This document shows positions 46,558 to 57,808 of a DNA stretch of 64,000 bases, piece after piece (the stretch's first letter is position 1; every line of letters starts with the position of its first letter). The stretch is from positions 29,417-93,416 of the forward strand of contig JABLUY010000152.1 in the NCBI GenBank assembly GCA_013306675.1. Direction: 5' to 3'. The notes beneath the pieces were generated by a model, which was not told the DNA's origin, made no database searches, and was given only the letters and a program-made list of their open reading frames with translations. Position numbers and translations under genes: made by a program. Source of the stretch: Thraustochytrium sp. TN22 (Eukaryota > Sar > Bigyra > Thraustochytrida > Thraustochytriidae).

Positions 46558-47178
46558 TCACGCAAAGTTTGCGGCGATCAGGGCGACAACACCCCAGACG
46601 AAGATCTGCGATGTACGTGCCGTCCCAGCACTGGATGTCGGCGTGCCGCCGGTCGTGCCATTGGTCGTGGTCGTGCCACCGGTCGAGGTCGTGCCGCCAT
46701 CATCAGAGCACAATGCCATCATGCGTTGGTAGAGGTCAAGAAAGCCCTCTTGATAGGAGTCTTCCAGCCAGGTATAAATTTGGAGGTAGAACTCTGGGCA
46801 GCCGGGGTAGCACATGCTGCACGCGTTGGCAGCGTTCAGCTCGTCGATGTCGGCCTCCAGCGAAGCCTCCATAGCGTCCAAAACGGCGGAAAGGACGCCG
46901 TCGCCCGCCGTCGTGCCCGAAAGAAAAGCCAATAATTCCTCTTGCGTCTCTGCGACGAACGCAGCACACTCAGAGTCTGCCATGCAGGCTTCTATCTCAC
47001 TGCTGCAGATTTCGGCCATGTCCATGTACGGGCAGGTCGTGCCCGTGATATCGGGAACATCGGTCCGTACATCGAGTGAACGCGCCAGTGCGAGCGCCGG
47101 CACCACAGCACCACCAGCAGCCTCGCCTCGGCACGAGCTGGCCGCCGCGAAGACCAAAAGGATTCCGGTGAAGCGCAT
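46558..47178 (-). CDS. Secreted, probably GPI-anchored Cys-rich surface protein, copy 1 (206 aa)
   Basis: I do not recognise the family. The ATG at 47178 starts a signal peptide (MRFTGILLVFAAASSC). The ectodomain has about ten cysteines (TTCPY, EICSSEIEACMADSECAAF, CSMCYPGCPEFY, ALCSDDGG) and a central helix-prone stretch. A Thr/Gly stalk (GGTTSTGGTTTTNG) precedes a hydrophobic C-terminus ending ALIAANFA and then the stop, as expected for a GPI-attachment signal, though a tail-anchored form is possible. The frame upstream of the ATG is open but matches neither of the other copies well beyond a basic stretch. The gene lies tail-to-tail with LRRC56, 76 bp apart. Two paralogues occur in the triplicated units. 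Confidence 0.8.
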   Translation of the reverse strand: MRFTGILLVFAAASSCRGEAAGGAVVPALALARSLDVRTDVPDITGTTCPYMDMAEICSSEIEACMADSECAAFVAETQEELLAFLSGTTAGDGVLSAVLDAMEASLEADIDELNAANACSMCYPGCPEFYLQIYTWLEDSYQEGFLDLYQRMMALCSDDGGTTSTGGTTTTNGTTGGTPTSSAGTARTSQIFVWGVVALIAANFA

Positions 47179-47274
47179 CCTCTTTCTTGAGGTCTCGAGC
47201 TCCTTGGCAATCTTGGCGACTTTTGCGGGTTTGCTGCCGCCCCTGCCGCCAAGATCGGATGGCGCACGCCGACG

Positions 47275-48665
47275 CACGTCTCGGCTGGAAGAGCGCTCTG
47301 TTCGTCGCCAATGAGAAGGACAAGTGGGCGTCGAGTGTGACGCAGTCTGGCCGTAGATTTCCCGCAATAAGTGTCAGCCTGGTCGGGCCCGCCGAGATCC
47401 TGAGCTTGGCGCGCCGCGTCCACCCTGACTTCCAGAGTTGCTTCTTCAAGTTGCACGGGCCATGTCAGCTTGGGGAATGGCGCGCTGGCGCCTTCCTTCG
47501 TGCCGACGGCGAGGAGCGAGCTGACGAGAACCGGGCGCGCGCCCCGCGAGAAAGAGAGGAGGTGGGGCGAGGGTTGGCGAGCCGTCCTGCGCACGGACTG
47601 GCACGCTGCATACGCAAGCATTGCGCAGCATTGCCCGACTTCAGCCTGAGCCACAAGGCAATGCCGATCGGCGCGGCGGCGTCATCTTAGACTTTTGGAG
47701 AACGGACGCCCTGTTCGTCGCCCATGAAAGGACAAGTCGGCGTCGAGCGTGACGCAGTCTGGCCGTAGATTTCCTCCAAGGCTGCGACGATGAGCAAGGT
47801 CTGGTACGCCGCGATCTTGAGCTTGGCGCGCCGCGTCTCCGGACTAGCCATCCTGTGTCCGCCTTGATTTCCAACGTGGCTTCTGTAGAATGCGTACGCT
47901 GGCCGATGGCGAGGAGCGAGCTGACGAGAACCGGGCGCGCGCCCCGCGAGAGCCCGCGAGAGCCCGCGAGAAGGCGAGGAGGGGGGTCGGACAGGTCCCA
48001 TTGGCAGTCGTCCTGCACACGGACTGGCACGCTGTGTGCGCCAGCATGGCTGGCCCGCATCCAAGTCGGCCTTGGGCGCGCCCAGGTCGGCCATGCCGCA
48101 TGCGCACCGAGTTCAAGTTGCGCGCGTTCGGGCGGTTCAGCCACATCAGCTCGCTGCACTGGTACTGCAGCAGAGTTTATTTTGGGCGCCGCGTCATTTT
48201 AGACTCTTGAAGAACGGAGGCGGAGAACGCCCTGTTCATCGCCAATAGAAAGAACAAGTCGACGTTGAGTGTGACGCAGTTTGGCCGTAGGTTTCCGCTA
48301 AGATTGCGAAGACAAGCCAGCCTGGTCTGGCACGCCGAGATCTGAGCTTGGCGCGCCGCGTCCCCGGCCCAGCCATCCCGCGTCCGCCCTGATTTCCAAT
48401 GTGGCTTCATGTCAGCTTGGGGAACGGCGCGCTGGCGACGGAGAACGCACGAGAACTGCGCGCGCGCCCCGCGAGAAAGAAAGGACGGGGGGGCGCGGGT
48501 TGGCGAGCCTCACTGGCAGCCGTCCTGCGCACGGAATGGCACGCTATATGCGCCAGCATTGCCCGCATTCGACTTCAGCCACAGCGCAGCAATGATGATC
48601 TGTGCGGCCGCCGTGCGGCGGCGTCCGAGTCATCTTAGACTCTTGGAGAACGGAGCACTGCACTG
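47275..48665. repeat. Threefold tandem spacer repeat of about 410-520 bp upstream of surface-protein copy 1
   Basis: Three units (about 47275-47699, 47700-48222, 48223-48665) share CTGTTCGTCGCC, GACGCAGTCTGGCCGTAG, GAGCTTGGCGCGCCGCGTC, ACGAGAACYGSGCGCGCGCC and GTCATYTTAGACTYTTGGAG. Units 2 and 3 of the big triplication have only one such spacer each (about 51170-51545 and 53990-54520). No convincing coding sequence; they form the 5' flank of the surface-protein genes. Confidence 0.85.
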
Positions 48666-48721
48666 GCATGGGAAGTTCGCCTAACAAGCAAAGAAAGGGG
48701 TTTCACTAGACATGTTCGCTA

Positions 48722-49457
48722 CGCTACTACTTTGGGTTCTTATTGCGCTCTTGGCCGTCTTGGCGTTGCCGTCATTATCGCCGTCAAGCAGAGCGGCGGC
48801 CTTATCTGCGAGATGGCGCTTGGCGGCCTTGAGGTCGCGCTGCAGCTGGCGGACACACGCCTGGGCAGCCTAGTTGGCGACGTCTCGAACATGAACGCCA
48901 CCGAAGACCATGACAGCAAGGGCATCGGCCCGAGCGACGAGCTCGTTCATGCGGCCCAGCACGATCTCGAGCTTGGTGTCAAGGGCATCGGGCAGCAGGC
49001 CATCGTCCGGATCCTCGCGCCACAGGGCATCAAAGAAGTCGGCCTCCGCGCGCGCCGCGGCGGCTTCGGCTTCGGCCTCGAGCTCCTCGGGCGACTTTGG
49101 CTCCTCGGCGGCGTCGGAGGCCGAGTCGGTGGCATAGCCTTGCGAGTCCTGCGCGCCTTGCGAGCGTCGACGGTGCAGGATGGCGCCGAAGGCGGCGCCC
49201 ACGAGCAGCAGCGGGTCCGGGATGAGGTCGCTGCGGTCTGGGGTGCCGAAGAGGATGCAGCGCTCCACTGAGGCGCGCAGGCGCGCCTCGAGGTCGCGCA
49301 CCTGCTCAATGGTGACCTTGGAGTCCGGGCCGAGGTCTGCGAGCTGGACGGTCAGGAGCTGCAGTCGCGTGCGCGTCTCCACAGGTAGGTGTGCGTGAAG
49401 ACGTGCTTGGGTACATCGACCTGGCGGGCGCGACGCAGCGTCATTCCGCAGGGCTGC
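48722..49457 (-). pseudogene. Ankyrin-gene 3' fragment, unit 1
   Basis: On the minus strand it reads the C-terminal part of the intact ankyrin protein (RLQLLTVQLADLGPDS, LEARLRASVERCILFGTPDR, DPLLLVGAAFGAIL, SPEELEAEAEAAAARAEAD). It lacks the ankyrin repeats, carries deletions (the RRAASLLVRLQTE segment is missing) and has an in-frame stop at about 48870, after which homology continues. Its 5' end is fused to LRRC56 sequence at about 49458. Confidence 0.88.
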
Positions 49458-50397
<940 letters not shown>

Positions 50398-50403
50398 TTA
50401 GTC

Positions 50404-51054
50404 TCACGCAAAGTTTGCGGCGATCAGGGCGACCACACCCCAGAAGAAGATCTGAGGTAAGCGTGCCGTTCCAGCATTTGATGTCGGCGAGATGGTAGCA
50501 GAGCCGCCGGTCGGGCCATTGGTCGTGGTTGTGCCGCCGGTCGAGGTCGTCCCGCCATCATCAGAGCACAATGCCACAAGGCGGTAATAGACGTCAAGAA
50601 AGCCCGCGTGAACGAATTCAAAGAAGGTAAAAAGCTCGAGGTAGACCTCTGGGCAGCCAGGGTAACACACGCTGCACTTCATGGCCGCGATTCCCTCGTC
50701 AATCTCCAGCGAGGCCTCGAGAAAGTCCAAAAACACGGAAGGCTCAATTTCAGCCGTGGCCGTCGAGTTGAACACCGACGAGTTGAACGTCGAGTTGAAG
50801 ATAGCCTTGTATGTCTCTGAGAGGAACGCAGTACACTCAGAGTCAGCCAAGCAGGCATCGAGCTCGCCGCTACAAGCTTCGGCGACGACGTTGGCCTGGC
50901 AGGTCGTATACGCGGAGTCGGGAGCGTCGGTCCGTACATCGAGGGAACGCGCCAGTGTGCGCGCCGGGCGCGCCGGCGCCCCAGCACCATCAGCGGCCAC
51001 GCCTTGGCACGAGCTGGCCGCCGCGAAGACCAGAAGGATTCCGGTGAAGCGCAT
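50404..51054 (-). CDS. Secreted, probably GPI-anchored Cys-rich surface protein, copy 2 (216 aa)
   Basis: The signal peptide MRFTGILLVFAAASSCQG is almost identical to copy 1, as are CYPGCPE, ALCSDDGG, the Thr/Gly stalk and the C-terminus ALIAANFA. The middle differs strongly: TTCQANVVAEACSGELDACLAD, then an Asn/Ser/Thr/Phe-rich loop with several NxS/T sequons (FNSTFNSSVFNST) that is absent from copies 1 and 3. Cysteine positions are kept. The frame is intact. The upstream basic segment (SKPAKVAEIAKELETS) is shared by all three copies before the chosen ATG, so a longer N-terminus cannot be fully excluded, but the signal peptide argues for 51054. Confidence 0.8.
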   Translation of the reverse strand: MRFTGILLVFAAASSCQGVAADGAGAPARPARTLARSLDVRTDAPDSAYTTCQANVVAEACSGELDACLADSECTAFLSETYKAIFNSTFNSSVFNSTATAEIEPSVFLDFLEASLEIDEGIAAMKCSVCYPGCPEVYLELFTFFEFVHAGFLDVYYRLVALCSDDGGTTSTGGTTTTNGPTGGSATISPTSNAGTARLPQIFFWGVVALIAANFA

Positions 51055-51619
51055 CCTGTCTCTAGAGGTTTCGAGCTCCTTGGCAATCTCGGCGACCTTT
51101 GCAGGTTTGCTTGATCTACGCTGCCAAGGCCACCGCTGCCGCCAAGATCGGATGGTGCACGCCGACTCGCACCACAGCTGGAAGAACACTCTGCTCGTCG
51201 CCTATGAAAAGGACAAGTCGCGCGTCGAGTGTGACGCAGTCTGGCCGTAGATTTTCGCTAAGGTTGCGACGACGAGCCAGGTCTGGCACGCCGAGCTCTG
51301 AGCTGGCGCGCCGCGTCCCCGGCTCAGCCATCCCGCGTCCGCCCTAATTTCCTGCACGGGCAACGTCAGCTTGGAGAGCGGCGTGCTGGCGACGGGAACG
51401 CACGAGAACTGCGTGCGCGCCCCGCGAGAAAGAGAGCACGAGGGCGTGGGTTGGCGGGCCTCATTGGCAGCCGTCCTGCGCACGAACTGGCATGCTGCAT
51501 GCGCCAGCACCACCCGCATCGTCTTTAGCAGCTATGATGATCTTCTGTGTGGCGCGGGCGCTGGCAAGTACCTGGTTGACAAGGAAAGAAAGGGTCTTCG
51601 CTCACCTAGTGATCTATCT

Positions 51620-52312
51620 TAGTGCGACAAGTTCGCTACGCAACTACGTCTTGTCCTTGGCGTAGGCAGTCTTATCTGCGAGAAGGCGCTTGGCGGCCTT
51701 GAGGTCGTGCTGCAGCTGGCGGACACGTGCCTGGGCAGACTGGTTGACGACGTCTCGAACTTGAACGCCACTGCAGTCCATGGCAGCAAGGGCGTCGGCC
51801 TGAGCGACGAGCTCGTCCATGCGGCCCAGCACGGTCTCAAGCTTGGTGATGCGGGCGTCGGCGTCGGCGGCGCTGGCCTTGGGCATGTCCCGTTGCGCGA
51901 GCTCAGTGAGCTCGGCCTCGGTCTACAGGCGCACGAGCAGGGACGCGGCGCGTGGGAGCAGGTCATCGTCCGGATCCTCGCGTCACTGGGCATCAAAGAA
52001 GTCGGCCTCAGCGCGCGCCGTGGCGGCGTCAGGCTTGGCCTCGAGCTCCTCGGGCGACTTCTGCTCCTCGTGGCGTCGAAGGCCGGGTCGGTCGCCTCGG
52101 CCTTGCGAGCCTTGCGAGCGTGGACGTGGGTGGGGCAGGACGGCACCGAAGGCGTCGCCCACGAGCCAAAGCGGGTCTGGGCTGAGTTCGCTGCGCTGCG
52201 GTCTGGGGTGCCGAAGAGGATGCAGCGCTCCACGGAGGCGCGCAGGCGCGCCTCGAGGTCGCGCACTTGCTCAATGGCGACCTCGGAGTCCGGACTTAGG
52301 TCCGCGAGCTGC
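51620..52312 (-). pseudogene. Ankyrin-gene 3' fragment, unit 2
   Basis: Homologous to the C-terminal part of the intact ankyrin protein: MPKASAADADARITKLETV, LGRMDELVAQADALAAMDC, QARVRQLQHDLKAAKRLLAD. Frameshifts lie between this and an upstream piece that reads DLEARLRASVERCILFGTPD in another frame. It lacks ankyrin repeats and ends at the LRRC56 junction. Confidence 0.88.
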
Positions 52313-53061
52313 CGCAGATGACCTCGCCCGCGCCCACCGCCTCGTTCAGAACCTCTACCGCGCGCTTCAGCGCAGACAGTCCGCGTGACGGCAGTCCGCG
52401 TGAGGATCGTCGTGGCGACGCCCTATGAGCTGGCGCCGGCGCCGAGGCTGAAGCCAGCGCCGGGTCGACGCTTGCGGGCGAGGGTGCATCGGACCTCACG
52501 GCTCGTCATTGCAGGCAACCTGGCCGCCTCTATGCGGTGACGCAACAAGGCCTCGCGCCTCGAGAACAATGAGCAGCGGCTCCAGCAGGCGGCTGCTGCA
52601 CTTCCAAGTGAAGACGACTGGGGCAGTCCGCATCGGCCGGAGGACGACCTCACGCCGCGCTTTGGAAGCACTGGCGCGAAGGATGACCCGCTCCTCACGG
52701 ACACCAAGCTTGACGAGCAGCTTGCGCTCAGCGACGTTCTCGAGCGCGACGTTCGCGACCTGAAGGCTGGAACCTCTGCAATCGCGGTCGACAAACAGCA
52801 GCGAAGGCCGTCTGCTTGCCGCGCAGCCTGCTGTCGCCGAGTCCTCATGCCCACGCATCGCGACACGTACGCCTCGCGAGGGCGTTGACGCGGTGCAGGC
52901 TCTTGAGCGTCGGCCGCACCCGCCTGCGCGCAGTGGACCGGCTTCCAGGTCCTACAGCCCGCTCGCAGCGAGCCCCGACATCGTCCTTCTCGCCCAGTTC
53001 GCCGCCTGCATTTCTGTCAGCGAGACCGACGCTGTTGATAGCAGTATCGAGGCGGAGAAGT

Positions 53062-53148
<87 letters not shown>

Positions 53149-53240
53149 TTAGCAGCAACTGCAACAGCAGTCAGCACTTGCGCGTGGTGTTAGCTGCGCA
53201 GAAGCAGTCGCGTTGGCAGTCAAGAAGAGAGAATTGGTCG
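52313..53240 (+). pseudogene. LRRC56 3' fragment, unit 3
   Basis: It resembles LRRC56 from the TASFKTSSARLSAG region, with a damaged start, a stop after AASMR (TGA at about 52538) and frame changes. Matching pieces include ENNEQRLQQAAAALPSEDDW, DDLTPRFGSTGAKDDPLLTD and ALERRPHPPARSGPASRS. It ends in an AGC tract (about 53064-53144) at the place of the Asn/Ser run of the parent. Confidence 0.88.
53064..53144. repeat. (AGC)n trinucleotide tract
   Basis: About 27 nearly perfect AGC/CAG triplets, orthologous in position to the AAC/AGC tract of LRRC56 and the ATC/AGC tract of unit 2. Confidence 0.95.
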
Positions 53241-53249
53241 GTGTCAGCA

Positions 53250-53885
53250 CTATTGCATTGAACGTGGAAGCTCTTGCGCAAAATTTGCGGCGATCAGGGC
53301 GACCCCACCCCAGAAGAAAATCTGCGATGTGCGCGCCGTCCCAGCACTGGATGTCGGCGAAATGGGAGCCGTGCCGTCGGTCGTGCTCTTGGTCGTGGTT
53401 GTGCCGCCGGTTGAGGTCGTACCGCCATCATCAGAGCACAATGCCATGGTGCGGTGGAATACGTCAAGAGAGCCCTCTTGAACGAACTCAAACAGGTTAA
53501 AAAGCTCGAGGTAGACCTCTGGGCAGCCAGGGTAGCACATGCTGCACTTGGTGATTGCGTTCATCACGTTAATCTCCAGCGACGCCTCGAGAATGTCCAA
53601 AAACACGGGAACGTCGACCACGGCCGTCTCCGCCGTGCCGAACAAAACCTTGTGTGTCTCTGACATGAACGCGGCACACTCAGAGTCAGTCCGACAGGCG
53701 TCCATCGCACTGCCGCAAACTTCGGAGACCTTGAACTGGCAGGTCGTATTCGCGGAATCGGGAGCACCTTTCATTACGTCGAGTGAACGCGCCAGTGTGA
53801 GCGTTGACACCCCAGCACCGTCAGCGGCCACACCTCGGCACGAGCTGGCCGCCGCGAAGACCCAAAGGATTCCGGTGAAGCGCAT
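53250..53885 (-). CDS. Secreted Cys-rich surface protein, copy 3, with extended C-terminus (211 aa)
   Basis: The signal peptide MRFTGILWVFAAASSCRG, cysteine pattern (TTCQFK, VCGSAMDACRTDSECAAF, CSMCYPGCPEVY), stalk and ALIAANFA hydrophobic end match the other copies. The middle (FGTAETAVVDVPVFLDILEA) is again different. The stop that follows ALIAANFA in copies 1 and 2 is changed to a sense codon, adding QELPRSMQ before the next stop. A polar tail after the hydrophobic segment would be unfavourable for GPI attachment and could make this a single-pass protein with a short cytosolic tail. It is immediately adjacent to the LRRC56 fragment on the opposite strand. Confidence 0.78.
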   Translation of the reverse strand: MRFTGILWVFAAASSCRGVAADGAGVSTLTLARSLDVMKGAPDSANTTCQFKVSEVCGSAMDACRTDSECAAFMSETHKVLFGTAETAVVDVPVFLDILEASLEINVMNAITKCSMCYPGCPEVYLELFNLFEFVQEGSLDVFHRTMALCSDDGGTTSTGGTTTTKSTTDGTAPISPTSSAGTARTSQIFFWGGVALIAANFAQELPRSMQ

Positions 53886-54628
53886 CCTTTTTCTAGAGGT
53901 CTCCAGCTCCTTGGCAGTCTCGGCGACCTTTGCGGGTTTACTTGCTCTAGGCTGCCACCGCTGCCGCGCGCTGCCGCGCCTGGCGCCACGGCCGACGCAC
54001 ACCATAGCTGGAAGAACGCTCTGCTCGTCGCTCATGAAAAGGGCAAGTCGGCGTCGAGTGTGACGCAGTCTGGCCCGCCTTAGACTTCCGCTTGCACCGA
54101 TGACTCTGACTCAGCCACGCGGAGATCTTGAGCTTGGGCGCGCCGCGTCCCTGGGCTAGCCATCCTGCGTCCGCCACCGGCGTGACTTCACACCCTGTCA
54201 GTGATTCCCAATCTGGCTACTGGCTCTAGAATCCGTACAGGCCACGTCATGGTGCGCTGGCCGACGGCGAGCAGCGAGCTGACGAGAACTGGGCGCGCGC
54301 CCCGCGACAAAGAGGAGAGGGGGGGGGTCGGGGATTGGCGCCGCTTGGCGGGCCCCATTGGCAGCCAGCCGTCCTGCGCACGGGCTGGCTGGCATGCTGC
54401 ATGCGCCAGCATTGCCCGCATTCGACTCCAGTCGCAGCGCAGCTATGATGATCTGTGTGCCAGTGGTGGCGCCGCGCGGCGGCCCGGCGGCGTCATCTCT
54501 GACTCAGAGACTCTTGGAGAACGGAGCAGGCCTAAGCTTACAGTTAGTACTGGTAGCGTCTGACGAAAGGCAGGCAGACTGAGTGTAGACAAGCAAAGAA
54601 ACGGTTTTCGCTAGCGTTACGCTACCAA
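53886..54628. other. Intergenic spacer, unit 3
   Basis: No gene. It carries one copy of the spacer repeat found three times at 47275-48665, here with more divergence. Confidence 0.6.
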
Positions 54629-57082
54629 CTACTTCTTGTTCTTGCCGCGCTTCTTGGCAGTCTTGGCGTTGCCGTCATCGTCGCCGTCGAGCAGAGCGGC
54701 GGCCTTGTCTGCGAGATGGCGCTTGGCGGTCTTGAGGTCGCGCTGCAGCTGGCGGACACGTGCCTGGGCAGCCTGGATGACAACGTCTCGAACTTGAACG
54801 CCACCGCAGTCCATGGCAGCAAGGGCGTCGGCCTGAGCGACGAGCTCGTCCATGCGGCCCAGCACGGTCTCAAGCTTGGTGATGCGGGCGTCGGCGTCGG
54901 CGGCGCTGGCCTTGGGCATGTCCTGCTGCGCGAGCTCAGTGAGCTCGGCCTCGGTCTGCAGGCGCACGAGCAGGGACGCGGCGCGGCGCAGCAGGTCATC
55001 GTCCGGATCCTCGCGCCACAGGGCATCAATGCGGTCGGCCTCCGCGCGCGCCGCGGCGGCTTCGGCTTCGGCCTCGAGCTCCTCGGGCGACTTCTGCTCC
55101 TCGGCGGCGTCGGAGGCCGGGTCGGCGGCCTCGGCCTTGCGAGCCTTGCGACCGCCGCCGCCCTTCTTGCCGCGCTTGCCACCCGCGCCGCCACTGCCGG
55201 CGCTGTTGAGGTTGCGACCGCCGCGCTTGGAGGAGGCGATCTTGCCGGTGGCGTCGTCGTCGGCGCCGGCGGCGAGCGTCGACGGGTGCGGCAGGACGGC
55301 GCCGAAGGCGGCGCCCACGAGCAGCAGCGGGTCTGGGATGAGGTCGCTGCGGTCTGGGGTGCCGAAGAGGATGCGGCGCTCCACAAAGGCGCGCAGGCGC
55401 GCCTCGAGGTCGCGCACCTGCTCAATGGCGACCTCGGAGTCCGGGCCGAGGTCCGCGAGCTTGGCGGTCAGGAGCTGCAGACGCATGCGCGCGTCCATGT
55501 ACAGGTAGACGCGCGAGGTGCGCGTGAAGACGTGCTTGGGCACGTCGACCTGGCGGGCGCGGCGCAGCGTCGTGCCGAAGGGCCGCAGGCGGCCGAGGTC
55601 CGAGGTCTCGGCAATAAGCTCCAGCATACGCATGGAGGCGACTTCGCAGTGCTGGCGGTAGCGCTGCTCGCGCAGTGCGCGCTGGCCGGCCTTGAGCAGG
55701 TCGGCGTTCACCTTGCAGGCGGCCGCGATCTCCACGGCGGACGCCAGGTCCTCGAGGCGCGCGCGGAGGCCGTCCAGGAGCGCGCCAAGGTGGTGCGTGC
55801 GGCTCCGTTTCACTCGGTCCACCTTCATGACGCCCCGCTGCGCCTCGACCTCGGCGCGCTGCTGCTCGTAGGCGACGTCGATGGCGCTCGGGGCGCCGTC
55901 CTCGCCCGCAGCGCCCGCGGACGGCGGCACGGGCAGTGCCGGCAGCACGGCCTCCGTTGGAGCTGGGTCGGGCAGCGGCGCGGCGAAGAGGTCGAAGCCG
56001 CTCTCAGCATCCTCCTCCTCACGGGCGTTGTCCCGGAAGAGGGTGCCAAGGAGGCGCGAGAGGGTCTCCTCGGCTTCGATAATACGCGCCAGCGAGAGCA
56101 TGGACGACCGCGTGTAGTCAGGCTGCTCGGCGCGTTGCAGCAAGACACGTGCGCGCGCGTCCGTGGCGAGCTGCAGAGCGCGGTTGCCGAACATGTTTCG
56201 CGCGAAGACGTCCACGTCCTCGCTGAGCAGCACCTCGATGATGGTGTCATGCTGGCCCGGACCGGCCGCGTTGCACGCCGTTGCGGCCAGGTGCAAGCTC
56301 GTGTTGCCGTCCGTGTCCACACTACATGGGTCGAAGCCGAAGCGGAGTAGGAGGCACACGATCCCCAGGTGGCCGCCGTAGCAGGCCCAGTGCAGCGGGC
56401 TGTGCGTGCCGCGGCGCGGCCGCTCCCTGGCCAGCGTGCGAAAGCGCTCGTGCAGCGAGGCGTCGGGCGGGCTCACGCCACCGGCGTCGCCGCTGCCGCC
56501 GCTGCCGCCGGCGCCGGCGGCGCTGCTGCCGTATCTGCCAGGCGCAGGCGCGCCGACCTTGCGCCCGCGCGGCGCCACAGACCCGTGGCGCTGGCCGCTC
56601 GCCGCCGTGCTCCCGGCGCGCGGGCGCGTCGGGTTCAATGTGAAGCGGCCGGACGCCGTGAGCGCGTCTTTGGCCGAGCCGAGGCCGGGGCCTCCCAGGC
56701 CGCCGGCGTCGGCGTCGTCGGCAGTGCGGTCGGCGGTGCGCCGCGTCGCGAGGCTGCGCGTGTGCTCGAGCGCGAACCCGCAGTCGAGGAGCGCCGCCAC
56801 CACGGCCTGGTTGCCATTGGCAGCTGCGATTTCCAGCGGCAGCTCGGCGTCCGCGGCGCCCTTGCCGCTGCCGCCGTGTCTCGCGCGCTGCTTCTCCGGT
56901 CGCACGCGGCCCGAGGTGACGAGCGCCACGGCCGCGTCCGTCTCGCCGCCGCGGATGCACCTCACGAGCGCCTCGCGGTTCCTGCGCCTCTCCTGCGCCT
57001 CTTCCTCCTCGGACCGCGGCATGAGCTCCAGCGTCGCGCTCGTCGCGCCGCTCGCCGTGCCGCGCAGCGTGGGAAGCGCCAT
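54629..57082 (-). CDS. Ankyrin-repeat and coiled-coil protein, function unknown (817 aa)
   Basis: The intact parent of two broken fragments in units 1 and 2. From the N-terminus: a charged helix (SEEEEAQERRRNREALV), ankyrin repeats in two blocks (LPLEIAAANGNQAVVAALL; SPLHWACYGGHLGIVCLLLR, GNTSLHLAATACN, EVLLSEDVDVFARN, GNRALQLATDA), a helical region, a conserved-looking segment with VFTRTSRVYLYMDARMR and DPLLLVGAAFGAVL, a Gly/Lys-rich basic patch, then Ala/Glu coiled coils (SPEELEAEAEAAAARAEAD) and a Lys-rich C-terminus. The ATG at 57082 is chosen over one at 57451 because the upstream codons are Arg/Gly/Gln-rich and include simple repeats. No membrane segment. Ankyrin repeats bind proteins, but the partner cannot be read. 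Segments shared with the fragments lie downstream of the ankyrin block only. Confidence 0.82.
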   Translation of the reverse strand: MALPTLRGTASGATSATLELMPRSEEEEAQERRRNREALVRCIRGGETDAAVALVTSGRVRPEKQRARHGGSGKGAADAELPLEIAAANGNQAVVAALLDCGFALEHTRSLATRRTADRTADDADAGGLGGPGLGSAKDALTASGRFTLNPTRPRAGSTAASGQRHGSVAPRGRKVGAPAPGRYGSSAAGAGGSGGSGDAGGVSPPDASLHERFRTLARERPRRGTHSPLHWACYGGHLGIVCLLLRFGFDPCSVDTDGNTSLHLAATACNAAGPGQHDTIIEVLLSEDVDVFARNMFGNRALQLATDARARVLLQRAEQPDYTRSSMLSLARIIEAEETLSRLLGTLFRDNAREEEDAESGFDLFAAPLPDPAPTEAVLPALPVPPSAGAAGEDGAPSAIDVAYEQQRAEVEAQRGVMKVDRVKRSRTHHLGALLDGLRARLEDLASAVEIAAACKVNADLLKAGQRALREQRYRQHCEVASMRMLELIAETSDLGRLRPFGTTLRRARQVDVPKHVFTRTSRVYLYMDARMRLQLLTAKLADLGPDSEVAIEQVRDLEARLRAFVERRILFGTPDRSDLIPDPLLLVGAAFGAVLPHPSTLAAGADDDATGKIASSKRGGRNLNSAGSGGAGGKRGKKGGGGRKARKAEAADPASDAAEEQKSPEELEAEAEAAAARAEADRIDALWREDPDDDLLRRAASLLVRLQTEAELTELAQQDMPKASAADADARITKLETVLGRMDELVAQADALAAMDCGGVQVRDVVIQAAQARVRQLQRDLKTAKRHLADKAAALLDGDDDGNAKTAKKRGKNKK

Positions 57083-57808
57083 CACGCGGCGCCGCGTGGG
57101 CCAGGGGAATCGCAGCGCAGCCGCTCTGCTGCCGCGCCTCTCGAGGCGCGCAGACGGCCTGACGGCCCTTTTGCCTGCCTGCCTGCCTGCCTGTCTGCGC
57201 TGCGCTGCGCTGCGCTCGCGTGGCCCGGCTGCCTGTCCCTGGAGCTCCTGGACTCCGCGCCCGCATCCTCTTCCATGGGGTGCGCGCCCTGGTTCGATTT
57301 CCCAGTGGCAGGCCGGCGCGGCCTGCGCACACCCCCAGATGCCACCATCATGGCCACCATGGTGATGGCCGGAGCCGAGAGGCGCCGGGCGGTCGATCTC
57401 GGCGTTCTCCTCGAGGCGTACAGTGGCGGCTGCTGCGGTCCTGCGGCTCATACGTGGCGAGCACGCGGCATCTGCTGGCTGGCCGTGCCGTGCGGTGCGA
57501 AGGTTCCGATGGCGGAGTCATACCAATTCTTCTTTTCTAAAGTACTTTACCGAGACATGGAACAAAGCGGAGCGGGCTGTCTGCAGGCCGGCTAGCTACT
57601 AGCCTAGCTAGCTAGCTAGCTAGCTAGCTAGGGTGCTGTTTCAATTTTGAAAGGCGTGGCGCAAGCCGATACGCTTGCTCGCGGGGGGAAATCGACCGAC
57701 AGCCTAGCAGTGCGTGTGTGGAGAGAGGCGAAAGAGAGGCCAGGCGAAGGAGGCGGGTCGAGACCACGCACGGTCGCTCGCCGCACACAGGCAGACGCTG
57801 CTGGATAT
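57083..57808. other. Intergenic region between the ankyrin and CCT genes
   Basis: No supported gene. It contains TGCCTGCCTGCC (57171-57190), GCTGCGCTGCGCTGCG (57197-57215) and a (CTAG)n run at about 57604-57630. Confidence 0.55.
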
